Shown here: positions 1-7,500 of the stretch, piece by piece
How positions within the stretch are numbered: the stretch's first letter is position 1
Layout: every line of letters begins with the position of its first letter
NCBI GenBank assembly: GCA_903891365.1
Contig: CAITEG010000063.1
Span: 1-16,141, forward strand
Direction: 5' to 3'
Length of the DNA: 16,141 bases
Source: an uncultured bacterium
GTDB lineage: Bacteria > Patescibacteriota > Minisyncoccia > Phycocordibacterales > UBA9973
The notes under the pieces: generated by a model
The model's database searches: none
Seen by the model: the letters and a program-made list of their open reading frames with translations, nothing else
Told to the model about the DNA's origin: nothing
Position numbers and translations under genes: made by a program

Positions 1-2
1 TA

Positions 3-1334
3 TTAATTAATAATCTCACTAATTATACTACCTTTCTTATATATAATTAAATCATAAGTTGAAGTAGCCCATGCCCTCTGTAATTCGTCTAGTATACGCC
101 AAGTCTCTATAACTTCTTCACTTGTGGAGAAAAGACTATGATCCCCATTTATAGCATTAAACAATACTTGTTCATAAGCTTCAGGCAATGCTGTATAGTG
201 ATCTTTAAAAGAGAAGTTGAGAGCATGCTTGCTGACTTGGTGCTCATAACCTGGCTTCTTCGCCCAGACAGAGAATGAAATTCCTTCATCTGGCTGAAGA
301 CGTAACAATAATTCATTGGACTCATGGTCGTGACCTTTCTTGTAGAAAATCTTAATCTCTGTGTATTTATCTTTCAGAGCTTTTCCTGTTGTTAGATTTA
401 TTTCTACTCCTTGCCACCTCTCGTCACTGGATTCTAAATCTATAGAAGCAAAAGTTTCTGTCATACTCTTTTCATTGCCGACTTCTTCTCGATAGCCTTT
501 ATATTGACCACGCTTGGCACTAGTCATAAGTGAACCTTCTTTTATTTTAAGTTTACTTAGTGCTTCATAACGTAAACGAGGAACTTCATCTAAATGCTCT
601 TCGTCGGGTAATTCCATAAGTGTAAGAGCAAGAAGTTGAAGCAAGTGACTTTGTATCAAGTCGCGCAAGGCGCCAGTCTGTTCGTAAAAGCCTACTCTAC
701 CCTCTATCCCTATCTCTTCGCTAACTGTGACCTCTATCTTACTTATGAAATCTTTATTCCAAGTTCTTTTGAAAAGAGAATTACCATTACGAAAAACGAT
801 AATATTCTGAGCTGTCTCCTTTGCCATATAGTGATCGATACGATATATCTGCTCTTTCTCAAAATATTTATCTATATGACTGACTAGTTCTGTAGCACTA
901 TTTAAGTCTGTCCCAAAAGGCTTCTCAAGTAAAAGCTTCGTCCCTTCCCTCTTGGCAAGTCCTGACTCACCGATAAATTCAATAATAGACTTTGATGTTG
1001 CAGGCGGCACAGAGAGATAAAAAAGACACTGTGCTTTACTTTCAAAATCTTTTTCCATTTCTTCTATTTTACTTTCAAGCTTTTTGTATTCTTTGATATC
1101 ATCCAAGTCCATCTGGAACATTTCTGTATTCTTTTCTATATAATCTTTATTCGTCGTATCTCCAAGTAGTGAAGATAAAGGGACTTCTTTCTTTCTTGTA
1201 ACTCCCAATATTTTAAATTGTGCAGGAGTCATACCAGTCTTAGCTATCTCTCCGATAGCAGGAAGAAGCTTTCTTTTTGAAAGGTCACCTGATATACCGA
1301 TGATAATTAAGATTGTTGGTTTATTATTTTTCAT
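3..1334 (-). CDS. zwf: Glucose-6-phosphate 1-dehydrogenase
   Basis: This cytosolic enzyme oxidises glucose-6-phosphate to 6-phosphoglucono-lactone with NAD(P)+, the first step of the oxidative pentose phosphate pathway. The N-terminal Rossmann motif GISGDLSKRKLLP is at residues 13-25, EKPFG at 137-141 and the signature RIDHYMAKE at 165-173 with the active-site His168. The second catalytic histidine fits His230 in GALRDLIQSHLLQ (221-233). At 443 residues it is shorter than the usual 480-500, but both domains are present and the stop codon lies inside the window, so it looks complete. Its ATG overlaps the end of gnd by 11 bases, and it is the last of the pgl-gnd-zwf genes on this strand. No promoter or Shine-Dalgarno site is visible at its start, so translational coupling is likely. 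The identification is firm; cofactor preference cannot be told by eye. Confidence 0.97.
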   Translation of the reverse strand: MKNNKPTILIIIGISGDLSKRKLLPAIGEIAKTGMTPAQFKILGVTRKKEVPLSSLLGDTTNKDYIEKNTEMFQMDLDDIKEYKKLESKIEEMEKDFESKAQCLFYLSVPPATSKSIIEFIGESGLAKREGTKLLLEKPFGTDLNSATELVSHIDKYFEKEQIYRIDHYMAKETAQNIIVFRNGNSLFKRTWNKDFISKIEVTVSEEIGIEGRVGFYEQTGALRDLIQSHLLQLLALTLMELPDEEHLDEVPRLRYEALSKLKIKEGSLMTSAKRGQYKGYREEVGNEKSMTETFASIDLESSDERWQGVEINLTTGKALKDKYTEIKIFYKKGHDHESNELLLRLQPDEGISFSVWAKKPGYEHQVSKHALNFSFKDHYTALPEAYEQVLFNAINGDHSLFSTSEEVIETWRILDELQRAWATSTYDLIIYKKGSIISEIIN

Positions 1335-2229
1335 TTATTTTATGTCCGCCAAAAGCATTGCGCATGGATGCAAGCAACTTGGTTGCAAAATTAACTTTTC
1401 CTTTTTGTGAATCAAGTCTAACGTCAAAAGAAGCTTCAATCGATGGCATCTCTATCCCCATCTCCTTTGCAACTTCAAGAGTCCAGCGAGCCTCCCCTGA
1501 TTCTGCTACTATACCTTCCACCCCATTTTGATTTGGATTGTCCTTCACAATATCACGAGTCAGCTCATTCAGCCAAGAAGTGATGACGCTATGCTTTTGC
1601 CAGATAACTCCAGCTTTATATAAATCAAGTTCTTTATAAGGACCTTCTTTGAGTACACGATACCCTTCTGCCAAAGACTCCATCATCCCATACTCGATAG
1701 CATTGTGGACCATCTTTACGAAATGTCCAGAACCACTTTCTCCAAAGTATTCATAACCACCTGTAGGACTTTTCAAAACTTCCAATATTTCTTTTATAAA
1801 TTCCACAGAATCTTTATCTCCTCCTACCATCATAGAAAAACCATTCTGATAACCCCAGACTCCACCAGAAGTTCCGACATCTACTAAAGTAGAGCCAGCC
1901 TCTTTCACTTTCAAATCTCTCTTCTTCGTCTCACTCCATTTAGAATTTCCACCATCTATCAAGATACTTCCCTTTGGTATAAGAGAGAGCCAAGTATCTA
2001 TCTCAGTATCAACAACACTCGAAGGAACCATGATCCAGATGACAACTCTATCTCCCTCAAAATTAGAAATAACTTCCTCTTTAGTATAAGCTCCGAGCAA
2101 GCCAAGTCCTTTCATCTCATCCACAAGCCCCGGGCTTCTATTCGCAGCTATCACAGTATGAGAGCCTTCATGAAGCTTGCGAGCTATCTGTGAACCCATC
2201 CTGCCTAAACCGTAAATTGCAATCTTCAT
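1324..2229 (-). CDS. gnd: 6-phosphogluconate dehydrogenase, decarboxylating, short form
   Basis: It oxidatively decarboxylates 6-phosphogluconate to ribulose-5-phosphate, the third step of the oxidative branch. The dinucleotide-binding motif GLGRMG is at residues 7-12, followed by DGGNSKW at 92-98, the SGG segment at 121-123 and the catalytic signature GHFVKMVHNAIEYGMM at 168-183 with Lys172. Its 301 residues match the short (about 300-residue) class rather than the classical class of about 470. Asn30-Arg31-Ser32 after the second beta strand resembles the NRT/NRS turn of NADP-binding forms, whereas NAD-preferring forms usually have an acidic residue near there; NADP use is my inference. The ATG overlaps the pgl stop as ATGA, and the 3' end overlaps zwf by 11 bases, so the three genes are very likely co-translated. 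Confidence 0.95.
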   Translation of the reverse strand: MKIAIYGLGRMGSQIARKLHEGSHTVIAANRSPGLVDEMKGLGLLGAYTKEEVISNFEGDRVVIWIMVPSSVVDTEIDTWLSLIPKGSILIDGGNSKWSETKKRDLKVKEAGSTLVDVGTSGGVWGYQNGFSMMVGGDKDSVEFIKEILEVLKSPTGGYEYFGESGSGHFVKMVHNAIEYGMMESLAEGYRVLKEGPYKELDLYKAGVIWQKHSVITSWLNELTRDIVKDNPNQNGVEGIVAESGEARWTLEVAKEMGIEMPSIEASFDVRLDSQKGKVNFATKLLASMRNAFGGHKINEK

Positions 2230-2888
2230 ATATTTTTATCTGTAAAGATTGTTAATAACTTTACCTGTTTTAATATTTGAGAAGGATCTTCTTCCAGAGG
2301 AAATTCTTTCTCAAGTTTTTCAAGTATAGGCCACTTATTCTCACCCATAGCAAAAACTATTGCTTCATCTAATTCTTTAATAACTTTTGGTGTTATCGTC
2401 ACTCTATCAAACAAAGGAGTGTTATATGCACAAACTAATTCAGAAGAATTTACAGCTTCGGTATGAGGCAAGATTCCTGCTGTATGTCCATCGATACCTA
2501 TACCAAAGTTCCCTATCTTGTAGTCGGCCTTATCCATCTCTTCTTTTATTATGTCTCTTAATTCTTTTGTTGTTTCAGAAATACTTTTACCAGTAAGAAA
2601 AGGTATCATCCTAACACCTGCTATATCAAAGCCAAGCTCTTTCAATTGAAACCAATTTGAATCCGAATGACCTGGAGCTCCAAATCTCTCGTCTGTAAGA
2701 GTTATAACCAACTTACCCTTATGATCCTCTTTTATCTTAGAAGCTACTTTTGATTGAACCTTTATAGAAGAACCTCCAGTGGCAAACCATAAAACATTTT
2801 TACCAAGTTCTAATTGCTTGTTGATAGAAGATGCCACAAAGTCAGCAACTTCTTCTATGTCTTTTGTTGTTTTTATATTTAGACTCAT
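2226..2888 (-). CDS. pgl: 6-phosphogluconolactonase
   Basis: It hydrolyses 6-phosphogluconolactone to 6-phosphogluconate between the Zwf and Gnd steps. It belongs to the DevB/SOL sugar-phosphate isomerase-like family: residues 38-41 are GGSS where the family has GGST, TDER is at 65-68, and GIGIDGHTAGILPHT at 129-143 matches the GxGxDGHxASLFP signature with His135. The length of 220 residues is slightly below the usual 225-260. The stop overlaps the gnd start by four bases. It starts 24 bases after the nitroreductase stop in a very AT-rich gap with no clear Shine-Dalgarno site. I see no separate promoter, so it is probably transcribed from the promoter near 3605. Identification is strong from the motifs and from the zwf/gnd context. 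Confidence 0.93.
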   Translation of the reverse strand: MSLNIKTTKDIEEVADFVASSINKQLELGKNVLWFATGGSSIKVQSKVASKIKEDHKGKLVITLTDERFGAPGHSDSNWFQLKELGFDIAGVRMIPFLTGKSISETTKELRDIIKEEMDKADYKIGNFGIGIDGHTAGILPHTEAVNSSELVCAYNTPLFDRVTITPKVIKELDEAIVFAMGENKWPILEKLEKEFPLEEDPSQILKQVKLLTIFTDKNI

Positions 2889-2912
2889 ATACTTTATTTT
2901 AATTATTAATAA

Positions 2913-3575
2913 TTAATTAATCTCAATAAAAACTTCTTCTTTAGGAAAACGGATTTTCTTTTTAGTAGCATCAGCATCATCTTCGGCTCTATAACCCATA
3001 GCCACTATCATCTTAGACTCAAGACCCAAAGAAGAGAGCCCTAATATCTCATCCACCTTGGAACGATCAAATCCTTCCATAGGACAAGCATCTATATCAA
3101 GGACAGCACAAGTAGTAAGTAAGTTCCCTGCTGCCAAGTATGTCTGACAAGCAGCCCATCCTTTTAAATCTCCAATGGATTTTCCTGTAAAACTTCCTTT
3201 TATCATCCCCGCAAATCCTTCCAAGAGAGAAACATCAATTCCTTTTTCTTTTGCAACAAAGTTCATATATTCATCTACAAGATTCGCATCTATGTTCGTC
3301 TTGTTTGCAAAAACTATAATCTGTGAAGCATCAGTAATCTGAGTCTGACCATAGGCTACCTCTTTAATCTTTGCTCTGATATCAGGATTGTTTACTACAA
3401 TAAATTTCCATGGCTGTAATCCATATGATGAAGGAGAAAGTCTTAGAACTTCTAAAAGTGTAGCTAAGTTTTCACTTGAGATTTTTTTATTAATATCAAA
3501 CTTTTTAGTTGCATATCTCCAATTCATTTTTTCTATTATATTCATAAATTTTGTAAGAAGTTGTTGTTTCACCAT
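2913..3575 (-). CDS. NfsB-like NAD(P)H nitroreductase (FMN-dependent)
   Basis: This is a nitroreductase-superfamily flavoprotein, probably reducing nitro compounds, quinones or pteridines with NAD(P)H. Counting from the chosen ATG, RYATKKFD is at residues 20-27, SSYGLQPWKF at 49-58, a QTYLAAGNLL helix at 144-153, PMEGFD at 165-170 and GYR at 194-196; these match the order in the E. coli NfsB/dihydropteridine reductase branch. The frame opens with TTG at 3578, directly against an AGGAG at 3583-3579, which leaves no spacing. ATG at 3575 (3-base spacing) or GTG at 3572 (6-base spacing) is better, and I chose the ATG; an internal ATG at 3545 is also possible. This is one of only two clear Shine-Dalgarno sites in the window. 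It leads the pentose phosphate operon, so it may use the NADPH made there. The substrate is unknown. Confidence 0.9.
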   Translation of the reverse strand: MVKQQLLTKFMNIIEKMNWRYATKKFDINKKISSENLATLLEVLRLSPSSYGLQPWKFIVVNNPDIRAKIKEVAYGQTQITDASQIIVFANKTNIDANLVDEYMNFVAKEKGIDVSLLEGFAGMIKGSFTGKSIGDLKGWAACQTYLAAGNLLTTCAVLDIDACPMEGFDRSKVDEILGLSSLGLESKMIVAMGYRAEDDADATKKKIRFPKEEVFIEIN

Positions 3576-3604
3576 CAACTCCTAATTTAAATGTTAATAT
3601 TCAT

Positions 3605-3613
3605 ATTATACCA
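3605..3613 (-). promoter_or_regulatory. Extended -10 promoter for the nitroreductase-pgl-gnd-zwf operon
   Basis: On the minus strand TGG-TATAAT lies at 3613-3605, a perfect TGn-TATAAT extended -10. No good -35 box is seen 16-18 bases upstream, as is common for this promoter class. The predicted start near 3598 gives a leader of about 20 bases that includes the AGGAG site. Confidence 0.65.
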
Positions 3614-3640
3614 CTCTTATCTTAATATAAAACAGAGACT

Positions 3641-3666
3641 AAAATAAGCCATTTATGGCTTATTTT
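3641..3666 (-). terminator. Intrinsic terminator after the small secreted protein gene
   Basis: A perfect 10-bp stem (3641-3650 with 3657-3666) closes a 6-base loop. On the minus strand it ends in TTTT. It sits 16 bases past the stop of the gene at 3683-4003 and just upstream of the nitroreductase operon promoter, so it should separate the two units. Confidence 0.7.
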
Positions 3667-3682
3667 GTTGTTTAATACTATT

Positions 3683-4003
3683 TTATTGTAGTGGTGTTGT
3701 AGTTGTAACTTTTGGTAATTTAACAGTCTTTACCTTCTTTGCCTTTTTTATTGTTGTTTTAACTATTTTAGTTTGACCTGTTTTAACACTATTAGTTTTC
3801 TTAGATAGTCTTGCTGCATCATTATCTGGATCTTTACCAGCAACTTTTGAGACATCGTTGTCATTATCATTATCTACATCTGTATTTACACCTTTCACTG
3901 TTGTCTTTTGAGAAGTACTAGCTGCAAAAACAGTTCCTGATGAACCAAGGACCAATGTCAGAACTAATAATCCACCCACCATCAAATTCTTTTTATTTTT
4001 CAT
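3683..4003 (-). CDS. Small secreted protein, Asp/Asn-rich then Lys/Thr-rich, unknown function
   Basis: I do not recognise a family. The 106-residue product has a typical signal peptide: MKNKK, a hydrophobic core at residues 8-22 and a likely cleavage site after VFA at 27. The mature part is highly charged. Residues 41-62 are an acidic Asp/Asn stretch (DVDNDNDND and later DPDND) that could bind divalent cations. Residues 75-103 are rich in Lys, Thr and Val with VKT/KKxKK repeats and no cysteine. It is probably a disordered or cell-wall-associated exported peptide. It stands alone between a hairpin at 4025-4058 and a terminator at 3641-3666, downstream of the sigma factor gene pair on the same strand. 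No Shine-Dalgarno site precedes the ATG. Whether it belongs to the sigma factor's regulon cannot be judged from sequence alone. Confidence 0.75.
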   Translation of the reverse strand: MKNKKNLMVGGLLVLTLVLGSSGTVFAASTSQKTTVKGVNTDVDNDNDNDVSKVAGKDPDNDAARLSKKTNSVKTGQTKIVKTTIKKAKKVKTVKLPKVTTTTPLQ

Positions 4004-4024
4004 AATTAAGATCGTTTAAATTTA

Positions 4025-4058
4025 ATAAGTGTAAATAGCCGTCGCTACCTACACTTAT
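4025..4058 (-). other. 15-bp RNA hairpin between the membrane protein gene and the secreted protein gene
   Basis: Perfect 9-bp outer arms (4025-4033 and 4050-4058) enclose an inner 4-bp TAGC/GCTA stem with a 4-base loop. In the minus-strand RNA the two intervening pairs are G-U wobbles, giving a continuous 15-bp stem; in the plus-strand RNA they are A/C mismatches. It is therefore a minus-strand RNA element. It could terminate the sigma/membrane-protein operon, although there is no clean U-tract, or be a leader structure for the secreted protein mRNA. Confidence 0.6.
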
Positions 4059-4094
4059 ATATACGCACTAGTATTTACTTTTATCTCAAGAGTA

Positions 4095-4775
4095 TCACCA
4101 GAAACGAAGTTCCTCCGCTATAAAAAAGTTATCATCCATAATATCCCCTGTAACTTTGACTTGGTCATTAATTTTTAGATTCAAATCATCGCGGTCAGAA
4201 AGACTATTTACGTTTACAGTCCAGATAAGACCATCGCCATCTACTATCTTTATCTCATCATCAGATACTTCTGTAATTTTTCCAGAAAGAAGGCCTTTCT
4301 CTGGATGGGTCCAGACTTCACCACGATTAAATATTATATTTCGATAGACTGGGGTGACATCGACAAGAGCTTTCTCAAAGAAATCACTTGCTCCTATTAT
4401 ATAAAAAGCTGAACCAAACAATATAGAGAAAGCCATATATACTCCAACGACTACTATTATAGTGTGCCGATAACCAAATAACGTCTGTCTGTAATAATAT
4501 TCTCCAAGTACAGTAAAGACGACAAGTGATCCAAGCCAAAAATAAGGAAGAGTTTTAAATATAAAATTAAAACCAAATCTATCATACAAATCCCAGTCAT
4601 TATTGAAAAGCCCAGAAAGAACAAGTGAGAACATAAATGCTCCAATGATAAGACTTAGAACTACAGCCGTCCAGAAAAAAATCTTCTTTAGATTAAAGAC
4701 TTTCCTAGAGATTGGTTTTATCTTCTCTTCTTTTATTCTTTCTATAGCTATCTGGCTTATATTTTTATTTTCCAT
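4095..4775 (-). CDS. Three-helix membrane protein next to an ECF sigma factor, putative anti-sigma factor
   Basis: No named family is recognised. The 226-residue protein has a cytoplasmic, charged N-terminus (1-30), membrane helices at about 32-55, 71-92 and 103-127, and a soluble C-terminal domain at about 150-226. With the N-terminus inside, that domain would be outside the membrane. It has a beta-rich pattern (LSGKITEVSDDEIKIVDGDG, then VKVTGDIMDDNFF) reminiscent of an OB-fold. The gene overlaps the sigma factor gene by 11 bases and follows it, the usual arrangement for an ECF sigma factor and its membrane anti-sigma. It lacks the HxxxCxxC motif of zinc anti-sigma factors, so the role rests on context and topology. 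It could instead be an unrelated membrane protein carried in the operon. Confidence 0.7.
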   Translation of the reverse strand: MENKNISQIAIERIKEEKIKPISRKVFNLKKIFFWTAVVLSLIIGAFMFSLVLSGLFNNDWDLYDRFGFNFIFKTLPYFWLGSLVVFTVLGEYYYRQTLFGYRHTIIVVVGVYMAFSILFGSAFYIIGASDFFEKALVDVTPVYRNIIFNRGEVWTHPEKGLLSGKITEVSDDEIKIVDGDGLIWTVNVNSLSDRDDLNLKINDQVKVTGDIMDDNFFIAEELRFW

Positions 4776-5340
4776 ATGTTAGTTTTTCATACTCCTCTTT
4801 AAATAATTTCTTCCCTCGTAGTATCAGGTTCCCTATCGTACTTGTCGGCTTCTTTAGAATATCGGCTATCTCAGTATAATCTTTCTCGTCGAGGAACCGC
4901 AGGACTAGAACTTCACGGTACTTCTCATCCAGTCTATAGAGAGCTTCGTCTATCATTTTCCGGTCGAGAGAATTATCCATCTCTTTTGTCATATCAAAAA
5001 CATCACCAAACTTTACTAAATCCTCTTCTTCAAAAGCTATGGACGGCCTTACTGACTTTTTCCTTATCGCGCTGACAGCTTCGTTGTGAGTGATACGATA
5101 TATCCAAGAAGAAAATTTCAACTCTTTATCAAAACCATTTAGGTTGTAGTAAGTCTTTATAAAAACATCTTGAAGCACATCTTCTGCTTCCTCGCGACTG
5201 AACTTAGAGACTCTGATAATATATCGTAGAAGTTTATCTTCATAACGTCTTGAGAGACAGAGAAAATGATCAGGGTCTACTAAAGACATTCCGACTAGAC
5301 TTTCATCCGTTTGATTTTCGCAAAGGCTGTGATCTACCAT
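4765..5340 (-). CDS. ECF-type (sigma-70 family) RNA polymerase sigma factor
   Basis: It directs RNA polymerase to a specific promoter set. Region 2 spans about residues 25-97, with EEAEDVLQDVFIKTY at 50-64 and FSSWIYRITHN at 76-86 (the -10-recognising part). Region 4 spans about 128-184, with the helix-turn-helix in YTEIADILKKPTSTIGNLIL at 155-174. Regions 1 and 3 are absent, as in ECF sigmas, and 191 residues is a usual length. The ATG at 5340 follows a TATAAT by seven bases, so the message should be leaderless. An internal ATG (Met18) is possible but lacks any start signal. The next gene overlaps by 11 bases and may encode its membrane-bound regulator. The ECF subgroup cannot be assigned by eye. 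Confidence 0.93.
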   Translation of the reverse strand: MVDHSLCENQTDESLVGMSLVDPDHFLCLSRRYEDKLLRYIIRVSKFSREEAEDVLQDVFIKTYYNLNGFDKELKFSSWIYRITHNEAVSAIRKKSVRPSIAFEEEDLVKFGDVFDMTKEMDNSLDRKMIDEALYRLDEKYREVLVLRFLDEKDYTEIADILKKPTSTIGNLILRGKKLFKEEYEKLTYGK

Positions 5341-5347
5341 ACAGAGT

Positions 5348-5353
5348 ATTATA
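5348..5353 (-). promoter_or_regulatory. -10 box of the sigma factor gene, predicted leaderless start
   Basis: TATAAT is at 5353-5348 on the minus strand, seven bases before the ATG at 5340, so transcription should begin at or within a base or two of the start codon. The -35 region is not recognisable as TTGACA, so control by an alternative sigma factor, including autoregulation, cannot be excluded. Confidence 0.55.
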
Positions 5354-5388
5354 CCTTTAATACGTAAAACCAGGGAATTTTATCGCAG

Positions 5389-5414
5389 AACAAAACAGGA
5401 TGGCCGGTTTTGTT
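5389..5414. repeat. Inverted repeat in the divergent intergenic region
   Basis: Perfect 8-bp arms (5389-5396 and 5407-5414) flank a 10-base centre that holds TGGCCGG. It lies between the divergent sigma factor and glycosyltransferase promoters, where no gene ends, so it may be an operator or a remnant terminator. Function is not established. Confidence 0.35.
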
Positions 5415-5439
5415 TTGTATTATCTATAAAAGCTTTTTG

Positions 5440-5448
5440 TGCTACAAT
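5440..5448 (+). promoter_or_regulatory. Extended -10 promoter for the glycosyltransferase-hydrolase operon
   Basis: TGC-TACAAT at 5440-5448 is an extended -10. The same nine bases precede the DedA gene at 9920-9928. The predicted start near 5455 leaves a leader of about 34 bases. No -35 match is seen. Confidence 0.55.
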
Positions 5449-5488
5449 CTATCTACGTATTCTTATACTAATAAATCCATCAATACAG

Positions 5489-6667
5489 ATGAAAGACGAA
5501 AATAAAAACAGGTTAAGTATAGCAATGATTTGTGACCCTATAGGGAACAATAAGTCAGGAGTAGTAGTCTCTACTCTCCGCTTTGCCAAGCTACTCAAAG
5601 ACAAAGGACATAATGTCATTTTTATCGCGGCTCGCTCTAAAGAACATAAAGACCACAGTTTTCACAATGGTATAAAAGCCTACAGATACAGAAGTATCCC
5701 TATACCGAAGTCAGGTGGATGGAACCTCGCCTTCCCTACTATAGGAGAGCTTAAAAAAGTATTCAAGGAAGAGAATATAAATATAGTGCACATCATCCTC
5801 CCGATGTCAGCTTCGATAGTAGCTATAAAAGCCGCGAAGGCTCTAGATATTAAAATCGTCGCTCACTCTCACTCTCAGCCAGAAAACCTCTTCACTGATA
5901 TGCCGAAAGTCATCCAGCCGACACTCAACAATCTTTGGAATAAATACCTGGCTTGGACTTATGATAAAGCCGAGTCTCTTATCTACCCTACAGAGATGGC
6001 TCGAACACTACTTGATAAGCTTAGTAAGAAGAATCAAAAGTCTCACGTCATAAGTAATGGAATAAACACACAAGAATTTAAGCCCTTATCTGTCGGAGAT
6101 TTCCATAGTAGATTCAACTTACCTAAGGAGATAGACAAGATTCTCTTCGTCGGACGTCTATTTCCTGAGAAGTCTATAGACACACTCATAAAATCTATAC
6201 CCCATATTATAAAAGAACATTCGGGGGTTCATGTGATGATAGTCGGTGGTGGACACTTAAGACCCAAGTTAGAAAAACTCGTAGAAGAACTTGGAATAAG
6301 TGAATTCGTAACATTCTTAGGACTAGTCAGTGATGAAGATAAGCTACATGCTTATAACGCTAGCGACATATTTGTCCTCCCTTCCCTGGCAGAGCTTGAA
6401 GGCATGGTGGTCTTGGAAGCGATGGCTTGTGGTAAGCCTATAATCATCGGAGATTCAGAGATGAGTGCTTCTCGATTCTTTGTAGATGAGAACGGCTTTC
6501 TCTTTGAATCTAAAAATCATATTGATCTATCAGAGAAAATATCTATTCTACTTAAAGACAAAGAATTAAGAGAAGCTATGGGAAAGAAAAGTCTCGAGAT
6601 GAGTAAGAATTATGATATTAATAATAGTGTAGATAAGCTTGAAGAAGTCTACTACAGCATACTTTAA
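5489..6667 (+). CDS. Family 4 (GT-B) glycosyltransferase
   Basis: It is a retaining glycosyltransferase of the GT4 type, probably adding a sugar from a nucleotide-sugar donor to a lipid or other envelope acceptor on the inner membrane face. The N-terminal acceptor domain has the loop GNNKSGVVVSTLRFAKLL (19-36). The donor domain starts with LFVGRLFPEKS (219-229), where Arg223 and Lys228 fit the phosphate-binding pair, and carries the EX7E motif Glu302...Glu310 in PSLAELEGMVVLEAMACG (298-315). The 392-residue length is standard. It generally resembles diacylglycerol glucosyltransferases and PimB-like mannosyltransferases, but the acceptor cannot be deduced. The alpha/beta hydrolase gene starts three bases after the stop, so the two are surely one operon. 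No Shine-Dalgarno site precedes the ATG. Confidence 0.92.
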   Translation: MKDENKNRLSIAMICDPIGNNKSGVVVSTLRFAKLLKDKGHNVIFIAARSKEHKDHSFHNGIKAYRYRSIPIPKSGGWNLAFPTIGELKKVFKEENINIVHIILPMSASIVAIKAAKALDIKIVAHSHSQPENLFTDMPKVIQPTLNNLWNKYLAWTYDKAESLIYPTEMARTLLDKLSKKNQKSHVISNGINTQEFKPLSVGDFHSRFNLPKEIDKILFVGRLFPEKSIDTLIKSIPHIIKEHSGVHVMIVGGGHLRPKLEKLVEELGISEFVTFLGLVSDEDKLHAYNASDIFVLPSLAELEGMVVLEAMACGKPIIIGDSEMSASRFFVDENGFLFESKNHIDLSEKISILLKDKELREAMGKKSLEMSKNYDINNSVDKLEEVYYSIL

Positions 6668-6670
6668 AAT

Positions 6671-7483
6671 ATGAAAGAAAATATTTTTGACAACAAGATA
6701 TATTATCGTACCAATGAATGGAAACCTGGAAGAGAGACCCTGGTCTTTGTTCATGGAGTTTGTGGTAGCTCTTCAGCTTGGTGGGAATTTGAAAAGAAGC
6801 TTATCGAAGAGTACAACACCCTCGCTATCGATATAAGAGGACACGGCAAGTCAAAAAGATTTGAAGAATATGAAGACTACAAGATAGAAAACTTCTCAAA
6901 AGATGTTTATGAACTCGTAAACTTCTTAGGGGTAAAAAAGTTCATCATCATCTCACACTCTTTTGGAACATTCATTTCTTTAGACTTTATATCTAGATAC
7001 ACTGAATACTTAAAAGCAGCAGTATTCCTTAGCCCAAACTTTAATGCAGGAGCTATGCGAGAAGCTAGAATGGCAAAACCATTCCTCTCTCTCTTAGCTA
7101 AGATCAAATTCCCCATTTCAAAAACAAAAGAAAGAAAACACTTAGACTATCTTAAGGATTATCCAAATTCTGGTGACTTCAATCTAAGAAGAACTTACGC
7201 TGACGTATCAAATACAAGCCTGCGAACTTATCTATACTGTATGAATCAAATATATTCTTTCGACGGTGAAGAAATACTAGGTAAGATAAACTTCCCTACT
7301 CTCATCATACACGGGAAAGAAGACTCCATCTTCCCCATCAAATACGGAGAAGAGATGGCAAGTAAAATAAAAAATTCAAAAATGGTCAAGCTCGATGGCG
7401 TCTGCCATGAACTCAAAGACTCAATGATAACTATAGATAAAATATCGAGTGCAATGAAAGAATTCTTAAAAACTATAAAATAA
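6671..7483 (+). CDS. Alpha/beta-fold hydrolase
   Basis: It is a 270-residue cytosolic serine hydrolase with a complete catalytic triad. The oxyanion-hole motif VFVHGVCGSSSAW is at 25-37, DIRGHGKS at 54-61, the nucleophile Ser97 in SHSFG (95-99), the acid Asp218 in GKEDSIFP (215-222) and His246 in GVCHELKDS (243-251). A cap region lies between about 125 and 205. No signal peptide or membrane helix is seen. The family includes esterases, lipases, haloperoxidase-like and C-C hydrolases, so the substrate is open. The three-base gap to the upstream glycosyltransferase suggests a role in the same lipid or glycolipid pathway, such as a monoacylglycerol or carboxylester substrate, but that is inference. 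A strong promoter for the next gene begins 17 bases after its stop. Confidence 0.88.
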   Translation: MKENIFDNKIYYRTNEWKPGRETLVFVHGVCGSSSAWWEFEKKLIEEYNTLAIDIRGHGKSKRFEEYEDYKIENFSKDVYELVNFLGVKKFIIISHSFGTFISLDFISRYTEYLKAAVFLSPNFNAGAMREARMAKPFLSLLAKIKFPISKTKERKHLDYLKDYPNSGDFNLRRTYADVSNTSLRTYLYCMNQIYSFDGEEILGKINFPTLIIHGKEDSIFPIKYGEEMASKIKNSKMVKLDGVCHELKDSMITIDKISSAMKEFLKTIK

Positions 7484-7500
7484 AGCCTGTTTAATATATC

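Noticed and set aside
2899..2916. An 18-base perfect palindrome at the end of the nitroreductase gene.
   Set aside because: It is made only of A and T in a very AT-rich gap, so chance is likely, and it has no T-tract or GC pairs to act as a terminator.
3576..3578. TTG at 3578 as the nitroreductase start.
   Set aside because: It abuts the AGGAG with no spacing; the ATG three bases on is more plausible.
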